Shown here: positions 36,601-44,522 of the stretch, one piece after another | How positions within the stretch are numbered: position 1 is the stretch's first letter | How the letters are laid out: every line of letters starts with the position of its first letter | Origin: an uncultured Fluviicola sp. | GTDB taxonomy: Bacteria > Bacteroidota > Bacteroidia > Flavobacteriales_D > Crocinitomicaceae | Assembly (NCBI GenBank): GCA_913009205.1 | Contig: CAJVYC010000003.1 | Coordinates: forward strand, 144,140 to 208,139 | Length of the DNA stretch: 64,000 nt | Reading direction: 5' to 3' | The notes under the pieces: model-generated | What the model was told of the DNA's origin: nothing | Database searches by the model: none | The model's input: only the letters and a program-made list of their open reading frames with translations | Translations under genes and position numbers: made by a program

Positions 36601-37099
36601 AACGATTGGGCCTAAATACGGGAAGCATATGAAAGCCATTGCTGAGGCAGTTGCTCAGTTTAGTTCTGACGACATTGCTGAGATTGAATCAAATCAAGGT
36701 TGGACCGGCGAGGTAAATGGAGAGGAATTGAAATTGGAATTAAACGATTTTGAGATCAACGCGCAAGACATTCCGGGTTGGTTGGTAAGTTCTGAAGGCA
36801 ACTTAACTGTGGCTTTGGATGTTACCATTTCTGACGAATTGAAAGCGGAAGGTATCGCGAGAGAATTGGTGAACCGTGTTCAAAATCTAAGAAAGGATTC
36901 TGGATTGGAAATTACGGATCGTATTCTTTTAAAAGTAGATACGAATGCTCTTATTCAAGAAGCGATTGCAATGAACAAGGAATATGTTTGTAACGAGGTA
37001 CTGGCCAATGACATTTTGTTTGAATCGTTGGATGCTGAAGCGCTTGTTACGGATTTAGCTGAAGCTCAAGATACTAAGATCGGGTTGGTGAAGAATTAG
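33689..37099 (+). CDS. ileS: Isoleucyl-tRNA synthetase
   Basis: This 1136-residue class I aminoacyl-tRNA synthetase charges tRNA-Ile. The HIGH-type motif is GIHHVMGR at residues 57-64 (in PPSANGLPGIHH) and the KMSKS loop is at 679-683. The editing domain is present between them (TTPWTLPSNTAL, and GTGIVHTAPTFGADD). The anticodon-binding region follows, and the C-terminus ends in a ~170-residue extension without a Cys4 zinc site. The length and lack of the zinc finger fit the longer, eukaryote-like IleRS branch rather than the E. coli type (about 940 residues with a C-terminal zinc site). It seems to be a single-gene unit. Confidence 0.95.
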   Translation: MSQKYPTYKGLDLPNVASRVLEQWEKNEIFEKSVSAREGKEPFIFFEGPPSANGLPGIHHVMGRSIKDIFCRFKTLKGHQVKRKAGWDTHGLPVELGVEKELGITKEDIGTKISVEDYNNACKSAVMRYTDIWNNLTREMGYWVDMEDPYITYDSKYMESVWWLLGQMYEKQLVYKGYSVQPYSPKAGTGLSTNELNMPGCYKDVTDTTVVAQFKMLDGQENPFGATENVHFMAWTTTPWTLPSNTALTVGPKIEYVLVKSFNQYTFEPINVILAKKLVGHQFSKNFFAAESDEDFANYNAGDKKIPYTIMGECKGQDLAGIKYEQLMPFVQPFEDTDKAFQIITGDFVTTEDGTGIVHTAPTFGADDAKVAADAGVPGLLVLDDKGNPTPLVDLQGRFTSNMGPYAGQYVKNEYYDDGKAPEKSTDVQIAIQLKTENKAFKVEKYVHSYPHCWRTDKPVLYYPLDSWFIKSSAMKERMMELNDTINWKPESTGSGRFGKWLENLNDWNLSRSRYWGTPIPIWSTDEGDERIFISSIEQLKGECDKAVSAGVMDENPMAAFEVGNLDKENYAKVDLHKNYMDNIMLVSASGKPMKREADLIDVWFDSGSMPYAQWHYPFENKELIDDNKSFPADFIAEGVDQTRGWFYTLHAIGTMVFDSVAYKAVVSNGLVLDKKGQKMSKSKGNGVDAFETLSTYGPDATRWYMITNAQPWDNLKFDLDGIVEVQRKFFGTLYNTYSFFALYANIDDFDYSEPDVALEERPEIDRWILSKLNSLIKNVDASFEAYEPTKAGRLIQEFVGDQLSNWYVRLCRRRYWKQTTDAEGAKDKLSAYQTLYTCLETVSILGAPIAPFFMDQLFTDLNSVSGKQKFESIHLADFPVANEAYINIELENQMDVAQRTCSLVFGLRKKENIRVRQPLQKIMVPALDSTFETNIKHVEKLILSEVNVKELELLAEHNSVLVKSIKPNFKTIGPKYGKHMKAIAEAVAQFSSDDIAEIESNQGWTGEVNGEELKLELNDFEINAQDIPGWLVSSEGNLTVALDVTISDELKAEGIARELVNRVQNLRKDSGLEITDRILLKVDTNALIQEAIAMNKEYVCNEVLANDILFESLDAEALVTDLAEAQDTKIGLVKN

Positions 37100-37101
37100 G
37101 T

Positions 37102-37242
37102 CCTGTTGGATATTACATCGTTGTTGTTACCAGTGGCGAAAAAGGAGATCCGATAATAAAAGAAGCGGTGACAGAATCACGTAAGTTTTACAAAGATGCT
37201 TGCGCGAAAACGTGTGGTGTTTGGATGGGATGTAGGTGTTAA
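37102..37242 (+). pseudogene. Orphan coding tail directly behind ileS
   Basis: Directly after the ileS stop, another frame reads PVGYYIVVVTSGEKGDPIIK, then EAVTESRKFYKDACAKTC and GVWMGCRC before TAA. The composition is protein-like, with four Cys in the last 14 residues. There is no start codon of its own. I cannot identify the family. It looks like the 3' end of a gene whose front part is missing. Confidence 0.35.
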
Positions 37243-37264
37243 CTATGCCTAAGATCAAACAGTT

Positions 37265-37495
37265 TTAAAACTTAAGCACTCGAAGTAGTTTTCGTTCCAA
37301 TTGATTTGAAATAACAACAGAATAAACACCTGGTGCTAGACTTGCGCCATAGTTGAAATCCGATTGATTTTCAACCGAAAAAATGACAGCTCCAATTTGA
37401 TTTAAAATCTCGACTTGATAGGATCCTTCTTTAGTGAGCGTTTCAATTTCTGAGTTGGAAATAATGTTCAATTCAAATGAATGATTATTGTATTA
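37265..37495 (-). pseudogene. Orphan T9SS sorting domain without cargo
   Basis: Minus-strand codons read NHSFELNIISNSEIETL, then YQVEILNQIGAVIFSVENQS and LAPGVYSVVISNQLERKLL, and stop at 37265. This is nearly a complete type A CTD, lacking only the 'PNP' start. A stop (TAA) lies ~7 codons upstream of the first Asn, and no ATG or signal peptide is in frame (a TTG at 37471 exists). It converges with the orphan tail behind ileS. I infer the remains of a deleted secreted-protein gene. The rest of the ~480-bp ileS-helicase gap holds no gene. Confidence 0.55.
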
Positions 37496-37583
37496 ATGAG
37501 GATTCATTTTCTTAATTTTAAAATCGTAAAAGATTTTTTAAATCATTCTTCCCAATCTCAATTTTTTCGCTAACTTATATTAG

Positions 37584-39884
37584 ATGAACCAAAACACAGA
37601 TCCGATTCAAACAAGTGAAATTTCTGAATTTGCAGAACGTTTTATTAACCAAACGAATCGCTCTATTTTCCTAACAGGTAAAGCTGGAACCGGGAAAACA
37701 ACCTTGTTGCGTAAACTTGTTCGGTCAACGCACAAACAAGCCGTTATTGTTGCTCCAACTGGGATTGCAGCGCTAAATGCAGGTGGAGTTACGATACATT
37801 CGTTTTTTCAATTGCCTTTTGCAACGTTCATTCCTGATTTTAATATTGAAGGCGGTTTCAACAACCAAATGAAGTTGGAAAGCAAGCAGACTCTGATGCA
37901 TCATTTCAAGATGAATTCAACGCGTCGTGCGATTTTCAGAAACCTAGAATTGCTGATTATTGATGAGGTAAGTATGCTTCGCGCTGATGTTTTGGACGCC
38001 ATGGATTGGACCTTGAGAAACGTGCGGAAAATCAACCAACCGTTTGGCGGAGTGCAGGTACTTTATATTGGAGATTTACTTCAATTGCCGCCCGTTGTGA
38101 AGCCGCAAGAGTGGTCGTATTTGAGCAAATACTACAGCGGAATTTACTTCTTTAACTCGCAAGTTGTTCGGGAAGACCCGCCGTTGTATATCGAGCTTGA
38201 AAAAGTATACCGTCAGGCCGATGAAGACTTTTTATCGATCTTGAATAATTTAAGAAACAATCAAATCACAGCGCAAGATGTTGAGGTTCTGAATAAATAC
38301 GTAAAGCCCGATTTTGATCCAACGGTGGAAGACGATTATATCACACTTGCTACCCACAACAGAGACGCGGACACCATCAATCGGAATGCGCTCAGTAAGT
38401 TGAAAACGAATTCTGTCAGATACGGTTCTGAAGTGACAGGGAATTTCCCAGATCATTTGTTTCCTGTTGAACAACAATTGGAGTTGAAGATTGGTGCACA
38501 AGTCATGTTTATCAAAAATGATTTATCTCAGGATAAGGATTATTACAACGGTAAAATGGGGCGCATTATCTCATTGGAAGATGAAGAAATTAAAGTCAAT
38601 TTTCCGCTGGAGAAAAAGACCATTACAGTCGATAAGTACGAGTGGAATAACATTCAATATGCGCTTGATCCTTCAACGGGTGAAGTTGAGGAGAAAACGC
38701 TTGGAACGTTTGTACACTATCCATTAAAATTGGCTTGGGCTATTACTGTCCATAAAAGTCAGGGCCTAACTTTCGAGAAGGCTGTTTTAGACGTTTCCAA
38801 AGTCTTCGTTGCTGGTCAGGCTTATGTTGCTCTTTCTAGGTTGCGATCGTTGGACGGACTGGTTCTTTTGAAACCGATCAGCATGAATGGGTTGTCGAAC
38901 GATCCGAATGTGGTTAATTACGCCAAAACCAAAGTTTCTTCTGAATTGCTTGAAGATCAATTGGGCGGTTCTACGAACAAGTTTTTGTACGACGAATTGG
39001 TTCAGGCATACGATTGGATCGATTTGTTGAACGCATGGAGATCGCACGAAGCTGGATATAAAAGCCAAGGTGCAAAATCGCAGAAAGGAAAGAACCGAAG
39101 TTGGATTACGCAACAGGCGCAAATATTAAAGGGAACAATGGATCCGGCAAGAAAGTTCAGAAATGAATTGTCTCGTGTGTTCTCCGTGCCAAATGTTGAT
39201 ATGGAGCACGCAATGAAGCGGGTTGTGGCCGCTTACGGTTACTTCTTCAAATTGATGGATGGGATTTTGGTATCGAATCTAAAGAAGATGGCGGAGCTTC
39301 AGCAAAAAAACAATACGAAGCAGTACAACGAGGAATTGGAAGATTTAGATGTCCTTCTCACCGAAGCGATTTTGAAGTTAAAAAAGACACGTTTACTCAC
39401 GGAAGCAATCGCAAATGGACGATCAATAGAACGGTCTGTGATCATGTCAACGGAAGTCAGGAATTACAAAATGACGAAGATTGAGATGGTGAAAAATGAA
39501 ATGCGTGCTAAGAATTCAACATTTGATTTCGATACGGACTTCGTTCAATTGAAAACAAAAACAGAGAAGAAACAACAAGCATCTAAAAAAAAGACAGGAA
39601 CAACTTACGATACAACACTTCAAATGGTTAAGGACGGATTGTCCATTGAGCAAATCGCAAACGAAAGACAACTTTCGAAAGGAACGATTAGCACGCATTG
39701 CGCGCGGTTAATCAAACTTGAGAAGTTGGAATTGAGCGACGTTATGGAAGGTAAAATGAGAAATGATTTATCCGATCTCTTCGATGATTATGATGGTGGT
39801 TCAATGAGCGGACTTAAGGAAAAAGTTGGGAATAAGTTTACCTGGGATGAGCTGAAACTCTATCAGGCTTCGTTGTTGGTGTGA
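37584..39884 (+). CDS. Pif1/RecD-like SF1B helicase with C-terminal helix-turn-helix
   Basis: The 766-residue ATPase is a superfamily 1B DNA helicase. Walker A is TGKAGTGKTT (residues 31-40) and motif Ia follows in APTGIAALNAGG. Walker B is IIDEVSML, Q/R-type motif III is GDLLQLPPVV, and a UvrD-like second domain ends with AWAITVHKSQGLTFEKAV and AYVALSRLRSLDGL. The last ~150 residues are Lys-rich and hold a helix-turn-helix-like segment (MVKDGLSIEQIANERQLSKG, then STHCARLI), as in the RQC-type/HTH_40 tails of Bacteroidota helicases. It likely unwinds structured or R-loop DNA during replication or repair. Confidence 0.9.
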   Translation: MNQNTDPIQTSEISEFAERFINQTNRSIFLTGKAGTGKTTLLRKLVRSTHKQAVIVAPTGIAALNAGGVTIHSFFQLPFATFIPDFNIEGGFNNQMKLESKQTLMHHFKMNSTRRAIFRNLELLIIDEVSMLRADVLDAMDWTLRNVRKINQPFGGVQVLYIGDLLQLPPVVKPQEWSYLSKYYSGIYFFNSQVVREDPPLYIELEKVYRQADEDFLSILNNLRNNQITAQDVEVLNKYVKPDFDPTVEDDYITLATHNRDADTINRNALSKLKTNSVRYGSEVTGNFPDHLFPVEQQLELKIGAQVMFIKNDLSQDKDYYNGKMGRIISLEDEEIKVNFPLEKKTITVDKYEWNNIQYALDPSTGEVEEKTLGTFVHYPLKLAWAITVHKSQGLTFEKAVLDVSKVFVAGQAYVALSRLRSLDGLVLLKPISMNGLSNDPNVVNYAKTKVSSELLEDQLGGSTNKFLYDELVQAYDWIDLLNAWRSHEAGYKSQGAKSQKGKNRSWITQQAQILKGTMDPARKFRNELSRVFSVPNVDMEHAMKRVVAAYGYFFKLMDGILVSNLKKMAELQQKNNTKQYNEELEDLDVLLTEAILKLKKTRLLTEAIANGRSIERSVIMSTEVRNYKMTKIEMVKNEMRAKNSTFDFDTDFVQLKTKTEKKQQASKKKTGTTYDTTLQMVKDGLSIEQIANERQLSKGTISTHCARLIKLEKLELSDVMEGKMRNDLSDLFDDYDGGSMSGLKEKVGNKFTWDELKLYQASLLV

Positions 39885-40058
39885 GGTTTTGGATTATAGG
39901 TTCGATTTCACGAACGAAATACGCGATAAAAAGATTAGATGGCTTTTATTTTGGTGTGACTAAAAGAAGGTCTAATTCATTGGTTTTTTATCCGCTAGAC
40001 TTCCAGACGATGGTATCCTTTTTCCGTAATGAACGAATTAAGAAACACATACAAAAAT

Positions 40059-41360
40059 CTAAAACTCCATTTTCATTAACCGTTCTCGGGTTCCGTCGCT
40101 ATAAATAAATATCAATGGCGTATTCAGATACAATTGCGTTTCGCGTCCCATCAAATCAACAATTTGAATTAGCTCCTTATTTGTTGAATTCAATTCCAAT
40201 TGATTAATACCCACTGAAGCGACAGCGAAGCAGTTAGATATTTGTGCGCATGAGCCTGTTCCTAAAACAACAGCATAATTTCCATTTTGGGTAACGGTAT
40301 AACTTTGGTTGGTTGCTCCCGGGATTTCGCTATTGCCGTTGTCACAATCGACCCATTGGTATATTCCAGCCAATTCAGCCGAAGTAAGAGTTCCATTGTT
40401 TACTGAAACAGTTACATCATAAGTAGGAATTGGAAATCCAGTGCAAGAAGATTGATTGGAGACTTCAGCGTCCAAGGCGAGGTCTGTTTCAAATACGGAG
40501 TGTTCGTCACAATCATCATACAGGTAAATATTTAACCAAGGAAGGACATATCTAAACATAATTATTTGCTGTTGCGAGCGACTTATACTGATGTTTCCGC
40601 CTGAAGTTGACTCGCCAAAATCACAATTGAAATTTGAATTGGCATAGTAGCAATGCGCTCCACCGATTATGTTGATAAAATACTTGCATGAAGAGGCCAA
40701 TCCATTGTAAATTGGAATATGATGATCAATCGCTGGGGTAACCAAATCTTGATCCGCAGAGAATATCAACGCTGGAACGGAAACATTCGTAGCTGCCGCA
40801 ATTGCTGAAGGGTTAGTTTCTGCCGGTGCCAATCCAATTACCGTTGTAATGTTTGTATTGTTCTCAGCCGCTAAAACCATCGCTCCGCCTCCCATCGAAT
40901 GTCCCATTAATGCAGACTTAGTCGAGATGTGATTGAAAAACAGACTTGAAGCTAAAGTACCTTCATTATTTATCTTAGTTACGATTAGAGACAGATCAAG
41001 GCCAAATTCAGCGTGAGAGGGAGCGGGAAATAATCCACCTTCTGTGCGAGGAAATGCGAGAATAAACCCTTGAGGAATGAGCTCTTCCCAAATATTGGAA
41101 TAGGCACCCCATCCCATTGCAAAGCCGTGTCCAAATACGATGACAGGAAATTCACCGGAAGAAAGGTTGACATCATTACCTGCGATATCGGCAGGGTAAT
41201 AAATCTCAGTTTGAATCTGTCGACCTGGACCTCCACCTGTTCCAAATCCGCCAGTTCTTGCAGGGTCGTTAAAGGTTATTGTGGTGTGCCCAACTTCGAA
41301 GGGTTGGCCAAATACACTTAGTGCGCTAAATAATACTAAACAAATAGTAGTAATTCTCAT
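40059..41360 (-). CDS. Secreted alpha/beta hydrolase, PETase/cutinase-like, with T9SS sorting domain
   Basis: The 433-residue secreted hydrolase starts at MRITT (41360), which gives a clean signal peptide ending at SVFGQ. An upstream in-frame start (41423) would put 21 extra residues before it. The hydrolase domain has FGHGFAMGWGAYSN (oxyanion region) and the nucleophile Ser155 in GHSMGGG. Asp205 lies in SADQDLVTP and His236 in GGAHCYYANSN. The order and spacing match the PET-hydrolase/dienelactone-hydrolase-like family. About 110 residues of a Cys-containing beta module follow. The tail QIVDLMGRETQLYLNTPLIF is a T9SS CTD variant frequent in Flavobacteriales. Some Bacteroidota polyesterases share this layout. 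The substrate (polyester, cutin or other ester) is inferred only. Confidence 0.85.
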   Translation of the reverse strand: MRITTICLVLFSALSVFGQPFEVGHTTITFNDPARTGGFGTGGGPGRQIQTEIYYPADIAGNDVNLSSGEFPVIVFGHGFAMGWGAYSNIWEELIPQGFILAFPRTEGGLFPAPSHAEFGLDLSLIVTKINNEGTLASSLFFNHISTKSALMGHSMGGGAMVLAAENNTNITTVIGLAPAETNPSAIAAATNVSVPALIFSADQDLVTPAIDHHIPIYNGLASSCKYFINIIGGAHCYYANSNFNCDFGESTSGGNISISRSQQQIIMFRYVLPWLNIYLYDDCDEHSVFETDLALDAEVSNQSSCTGFPIPTYDVTVSVNNGTLTSAELAGIYQWVDCDNGNSEIPGATNQSYTVTQNGNYAVVLGTGSCAQISNCFAVASVGINQLELNSTNKELIQIVDLMGRETQLYLNTPLIFIYSDGTRERLMKMEF

Positions 41361-41900
41361 GATTAATTTTTTTATTGAATACTCCGAATACGATAAAATC
41401 AATGAATGCTTCTCTGTTTCCATTGTGTGCTTGCATTTGGTCGGTAACGAACATTTGAATCTCCAAACCTAAAACAATTTATTGAACATTTTTAACAGTA
41501 GTTCAAAAACCTCATTTTTTGGTTCCTGATCTTGAACTGAGCCGATCCAATTGAGCAGAAATATCAATTAAAAAAGGTAATTAAGGAGTCTTAATCAAAT
41601 GTGAATTACGTGTTCGCAGCAGTTCAACTGTACCATAATCGTAATTTCATGTAAATGTGCGCACTCTATTTCGCGAAACTACTCTTAACTTAGAGAGCAT
41701 AAAAAAATTACCAACCAACACAAAAAGAATAACCCCAGAATTCCCGCGACAAGCTATATAAATTAACATAATATGAAAAAACCATTCGATCGCATTATCA
41801 CGGTAATGTTTGAAAACCAATTAGTAGAGGTATACAAATGAAAGTCAGTATTCGATTCTTTATCATGGTTCATTCTGTTCAATAACTTCTTCTCTTTCAA
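41361..41900. other. Intergenic region with a 5' gene stub
   Basis: Apart from the 22-codon phosphoesterase-like stub at 41773-41841, I see no gene, hairpin or repeat here. The first ~110 bp hold the upstream region of the hydrolase gene. Confidence 0.5.
41773..41841 (+). pseudogene. 5' stub of a phosphoesterase-family gene
   Basis: A frame starting at ATG reads MKKPFDRIITVMFENQ, then LVEVYK and a stop. The opening 'FDRIITVMFENQ' is the wording that begins the alkaline-phosphatase-like phosphoesterase family (PF04185, acid phosphatase/phospholipase C-like), where the Glu-Asn binds a catalytic metal. After the Gln the sequence no longer fits. The body of the enzyme is missing from the next bases. 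I infer a deletion remnant that kept its start. Confidence 0.45.
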
Positions 41901-42548
41901 CTACCTCTTAAAAACCCGGGGCAATTCAAAAACGCCTATCGTTCGAAGTGTTTCAAATTCCTCTTCCGTGGGGCTCAGTACAACCAGTTTTTGATATTGC
42001 GTGTCAATTGTTTTTTGCTTCGCCACAAACTCAAATCTCGTCGATTCCAAATCGTACTCGAAGTAGTTCATCGTTAGCTTTCCGCCTTTAAAATCAAGTT
42101 GGATTGGGACGTAATTTCCGTTCTCAAAAACGTTCAAAAAATAAACGTTTGAAGTTGCCGATTGGGTAAGGATATTCTGACTTCTACCACCAATAAAAAT
42201 GTCGATATTCCGGACTCCGAAGTAATAATACTCGTCTTCTAAAACGCAAGGAAGCGAGTCGTTGTTGAATACTCCAAAGATGTATTTCCCTCGAACATCA
42301 TAAACCGTTGATTCACGAATAGTTTCTCGGCTGATAGAGGAGATCGATGTTGAAATTATGGAAACGCCTTCCGCATCGAATTGATAGGAAATTGTTCCCG
42401 TCTTTGATTTATAAGTCCCGTAAAACTTTTTATCAACGCTCGCAATATTAGATGTTGCCGAAGGCAATGGATCCGAGAAATAATACGATTTTTGAGAAAA
42501 GGTTGAAAAACTCAAAATAACACTTGCAATCAAACAATATATTTTCAT
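41901..42548 (-). CDS. Exported protein of unknown function
   Basis: The 215-residue protein has a clear signal peptide (IYCLIASVILSFSTFSQ). The mature part is beta-rich, with KFYGTYKSKTGTISYQFDAEGV near the start. That resembles the 'GTY-x-S-(x)n-Y-x-F' pattern of small lipocalin-like exported proteins in this phylum. There is no lipobox, no sorting domain and no later membrane segment. It is probably periplasmic and monocistronic, about 60 bp from the divergent recJ start. Confidence 0.65.
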   Translation of the reverse strand: MKIYCLIASVILSFSTFSQKSYYFSDPLPSATSNIASVDKKFYGTYKSKTGTISYQFDAEGVSIISTSISSISRETIRESTVYDVRGKYIFGVFNNDSLPCVLEDEYYYFGVRNIDIFIGGRSQNILTQSATSNVYFLNVFENGNYVPIQLDFKGGKLTMNYFEYDLESTRFEFVAKQKTIDTQYQKLVVLSPTEEEFETLRTIGVFELPRVFKR

Positions 42549-42569
42549 AACTTAATAAAACATGGAACC

Positions 42570-42577
42570 TAAATTTA
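42570..42577 (+). promoter_or_regulatory. Possible -7 element for recJ
   Basis: TAAATTTA resembles TAnnTTTG with A in the last place and lies 30 bp before the recJ ATG. Confidence 0.3.
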
Positions 42578-42607
42578 CAATTAACCAACAAGCCTAAAAC
42601 AAAAAGT

Positions 42608-44332
42608 ATGCAAAAAAAATGGCACGTTAAAACGCTAAAAGATACTACAATCGTCGACGCGTTTCGTTCAAAACTTAAAGTTGATTCGATTGTTGCGGAA
42701 TTGCTTTTACAACGAGGAATCGATTCGTTTGATATGGCGCAAGATTTTTTCAGGCCAAAGTTGGATCAATTGCACGATCCGTTCTTAATGAAAGATATGG
42801 AAGCGGCTGTTGATCGTTTGCAAGAAGCCATTGACGAAGATCAAAAAGTAATGTTGTTTGGTGATTACGATGTTGACGGAACCACAGCGGTTACCTTGAT
42901 GTATTCCTTTTTAAAAGATACGCTGAAAGTTGATTATTATATTCCAGATCGATATGCGGAAGGGTATGGCCTAAGCAAACAGGGAATAGATGTTGCTAAA
43001 GAACACGATGTTTCGCTAATTATTTGTTTGGATTGTGGAATCAAAGCGGTTGATAAAATCGCCTATGCCAAGTCGCTTGGAATTGATTTTATTGTTTGCG
43101 ATCACCACATGCCAGGGGAGGAACTTCCGGACGCGATTGTTCTCGATCCAAAGCGAAAAGACTGTTCATACCCTTACGATGAATTGTCGGGTTGTGGTGT
43201 TGGGTTTAAATTGTTGCAAGGCATGTGCGAACACAACAATTGGTCAACGGACAAACTGTTTGAGCATTTGGACTTGCTCGCTGTAAGTATCGGCGCGGAT
43301 ATCGTTCCTGTGACAGGTGAGAACCGTATTTTATGTTACCATGGGATGAAACAATTGAACGTGAATCCGCGTGTTGCTTTTAAGGAATTATTGACGCTTG
43401 CCAACAAACAATTTCCAGTCACATTAACGGATGTGATCTTTTCAATTGCACCACGAATCAATGCCGCAGGTCGCTTGAGATCTGGAAAACATGCAGTGGC
43501 ATTGATGGTTTCAGAAAACCTTGATGATATTACAAGTTTGGCGGATGATATCAACAATGACAATCTTGAGCGCAGACAATTGGATCAGCAAATTACCGAA
43601 GAAGCGAAAGAAATAGTTGAGAAACGTTGGGAAGAGAAGAAGAGCTTTTCAAATGTCGTCTTCAAAGAAAACTGGCACAAAGGCGTCGTTGGAATTGTCG
43701 CGTCTCGATTGATTGAAAAGTTCTACCGCCCAACAATCGTTCTAACAGAATCGAATGGAATGGTGACAGGCTCAGCGCGGTCGATTAAGGACTTTAATGT
43801 TTACGATGCGCTAAATGCCTGTTCTGAACATTTGGAACAGTTTGGCGGCCACATGTACGCTGCAGGAATGACATTGAAAAGAGAAAATCTTGAACCATTT
43901 ATGGAAGCATTTGAAGCGTATGCAAAAGAAAACCTTACATCAGAAATGTTGATTGAAGAGCAAGAAGTGGATGTCGAATTGGGTTTCAATCAGATTTTTA
44001 GCAGCGAAGAAAACAGAATGAAGATTCCAAAATTGAAACGCATTTTGTCTCAGTTTGAACCGCATGGCCCCGGAAATATGAAGCCTGTTTTTATTAGTAA
44101 AAACGTCTTTTCGACCGACATGCGTTTACTGAAAGAGGCGCACATAAAATTATCAATGACGCAACCCGAACACGATGTTGTTATTGAGGGAATCGGTTTC
44201 AATCAATCGGAAAGTGCAAACATTGTTGCCGCTGGAATGCCATTCGATGTTGTGTATACCTTAGAAAGCAATAAATGGATGGACCGCGAGACCTTGCAGT
44301 TGAATATTAAAGACGTTAGAGAAACGGTTTGA
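42608..44332 (+). CDS. recJ: Single-stranded-DNA-specific exonuclease RecJ
   Basis: The 574-residue 5'-3' single-strand exonuclease acts in mismatch repair and RecF-type recombination. The DHH-family phosphoesterase motifs are intact: FGDYDVDGTTAVTL (motif I), CLDCG (II) and CDHHMPGEELPDA (III, the DHH). SIGADIVPVTGENR (IV) contains the fourth Asp. The DHHA1 domain follows (HKGVVGIVASRLIEKFYRPTIV, then GSARS and EQFGGHMYAAGMTL). The C-terminal OB-fold ends GMPFDVVYTLESNKW. Length is normal. No partner gene is adjacent. Confidence 0.95.
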   Translation: MQKKWHVKTLKDTTIVDAFRSKLKVDSIVAELLLQRGIDSFDMAQDFFRPKLDQLHDPFLMKDMEAAVDRLQEAIDEDQKVMLFGDYDVDGTTAVTLMYSFLKDTLKVDYYIPDRYAEGYGLSKQGIDVAKEHDVSLIICLDCGIKAVDKIAYAKSLGIDFIVCDHHMPGEELPDAIVLDPKRKDCSYPYDELSGCGVGFKLLQGMCEHNNWSTDKLFEHLDLLAVSIGADIVPVTGENRILCYHGMKQLNVNPRVAFKELLTLANKQFPVTLTDVIFSIAPRINAAGRLRSGKHAVALMVSENLDDITSLADDINNDNLERRQLDQQITEEAKEIVEKRWEEKKSFSNVVFKENWHKGVVGIVASRLIEKFYRPTIVLTESNGMVTGSARSIKDFNVYDALNACSEHLEQFGGHMYAAGMTLKRENLEPFMEAFEAYAKENLTSEMLIEEQEVDVELGFNQIFSSEENRMKIPKLKRILSQFEPHGPGNMKPVFISKNVFSTDMRLLKEAHIKLSMTQPEHDVVIEGIGFNQSESANIVAAGMPFDVVYTLESNKWMDRETLQLNIKDVRETV

Positions 44333-44522
44333 ACCTTATGAATTATACATTACTCCAAACTTTCCAGTAGTTGGCTCCAAAGGTTTAGGAACTTTGTCTG
44401 CATCAATCATCTGCAATAAATAGATTTTTAGAAAAGCTTATTATCATTTAAGTCTAATTAAAGACCTAAGATAGTATAATTATAAATGTACGTTTCGAGC
44501 GTTCTAACTCCAATCCATTTTC

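Noticed and set aside
39881..40108. 75-codon frame behind the helicase (starts GTG)
   Set aside because: It overlaps the end of the opposite-strand hydrolase gene by 50 bp and has an odd basic/aromatic composition with no recognisable family. Its start merely overlaps the helicase stop. Probably chance.
41361..41423. Upstream start of the PETase-like hydrolase (21 extra residues)
   Set aside because: The signal peptide begins at MRITT (41360). A longer N-terminus would put polar residues before it.
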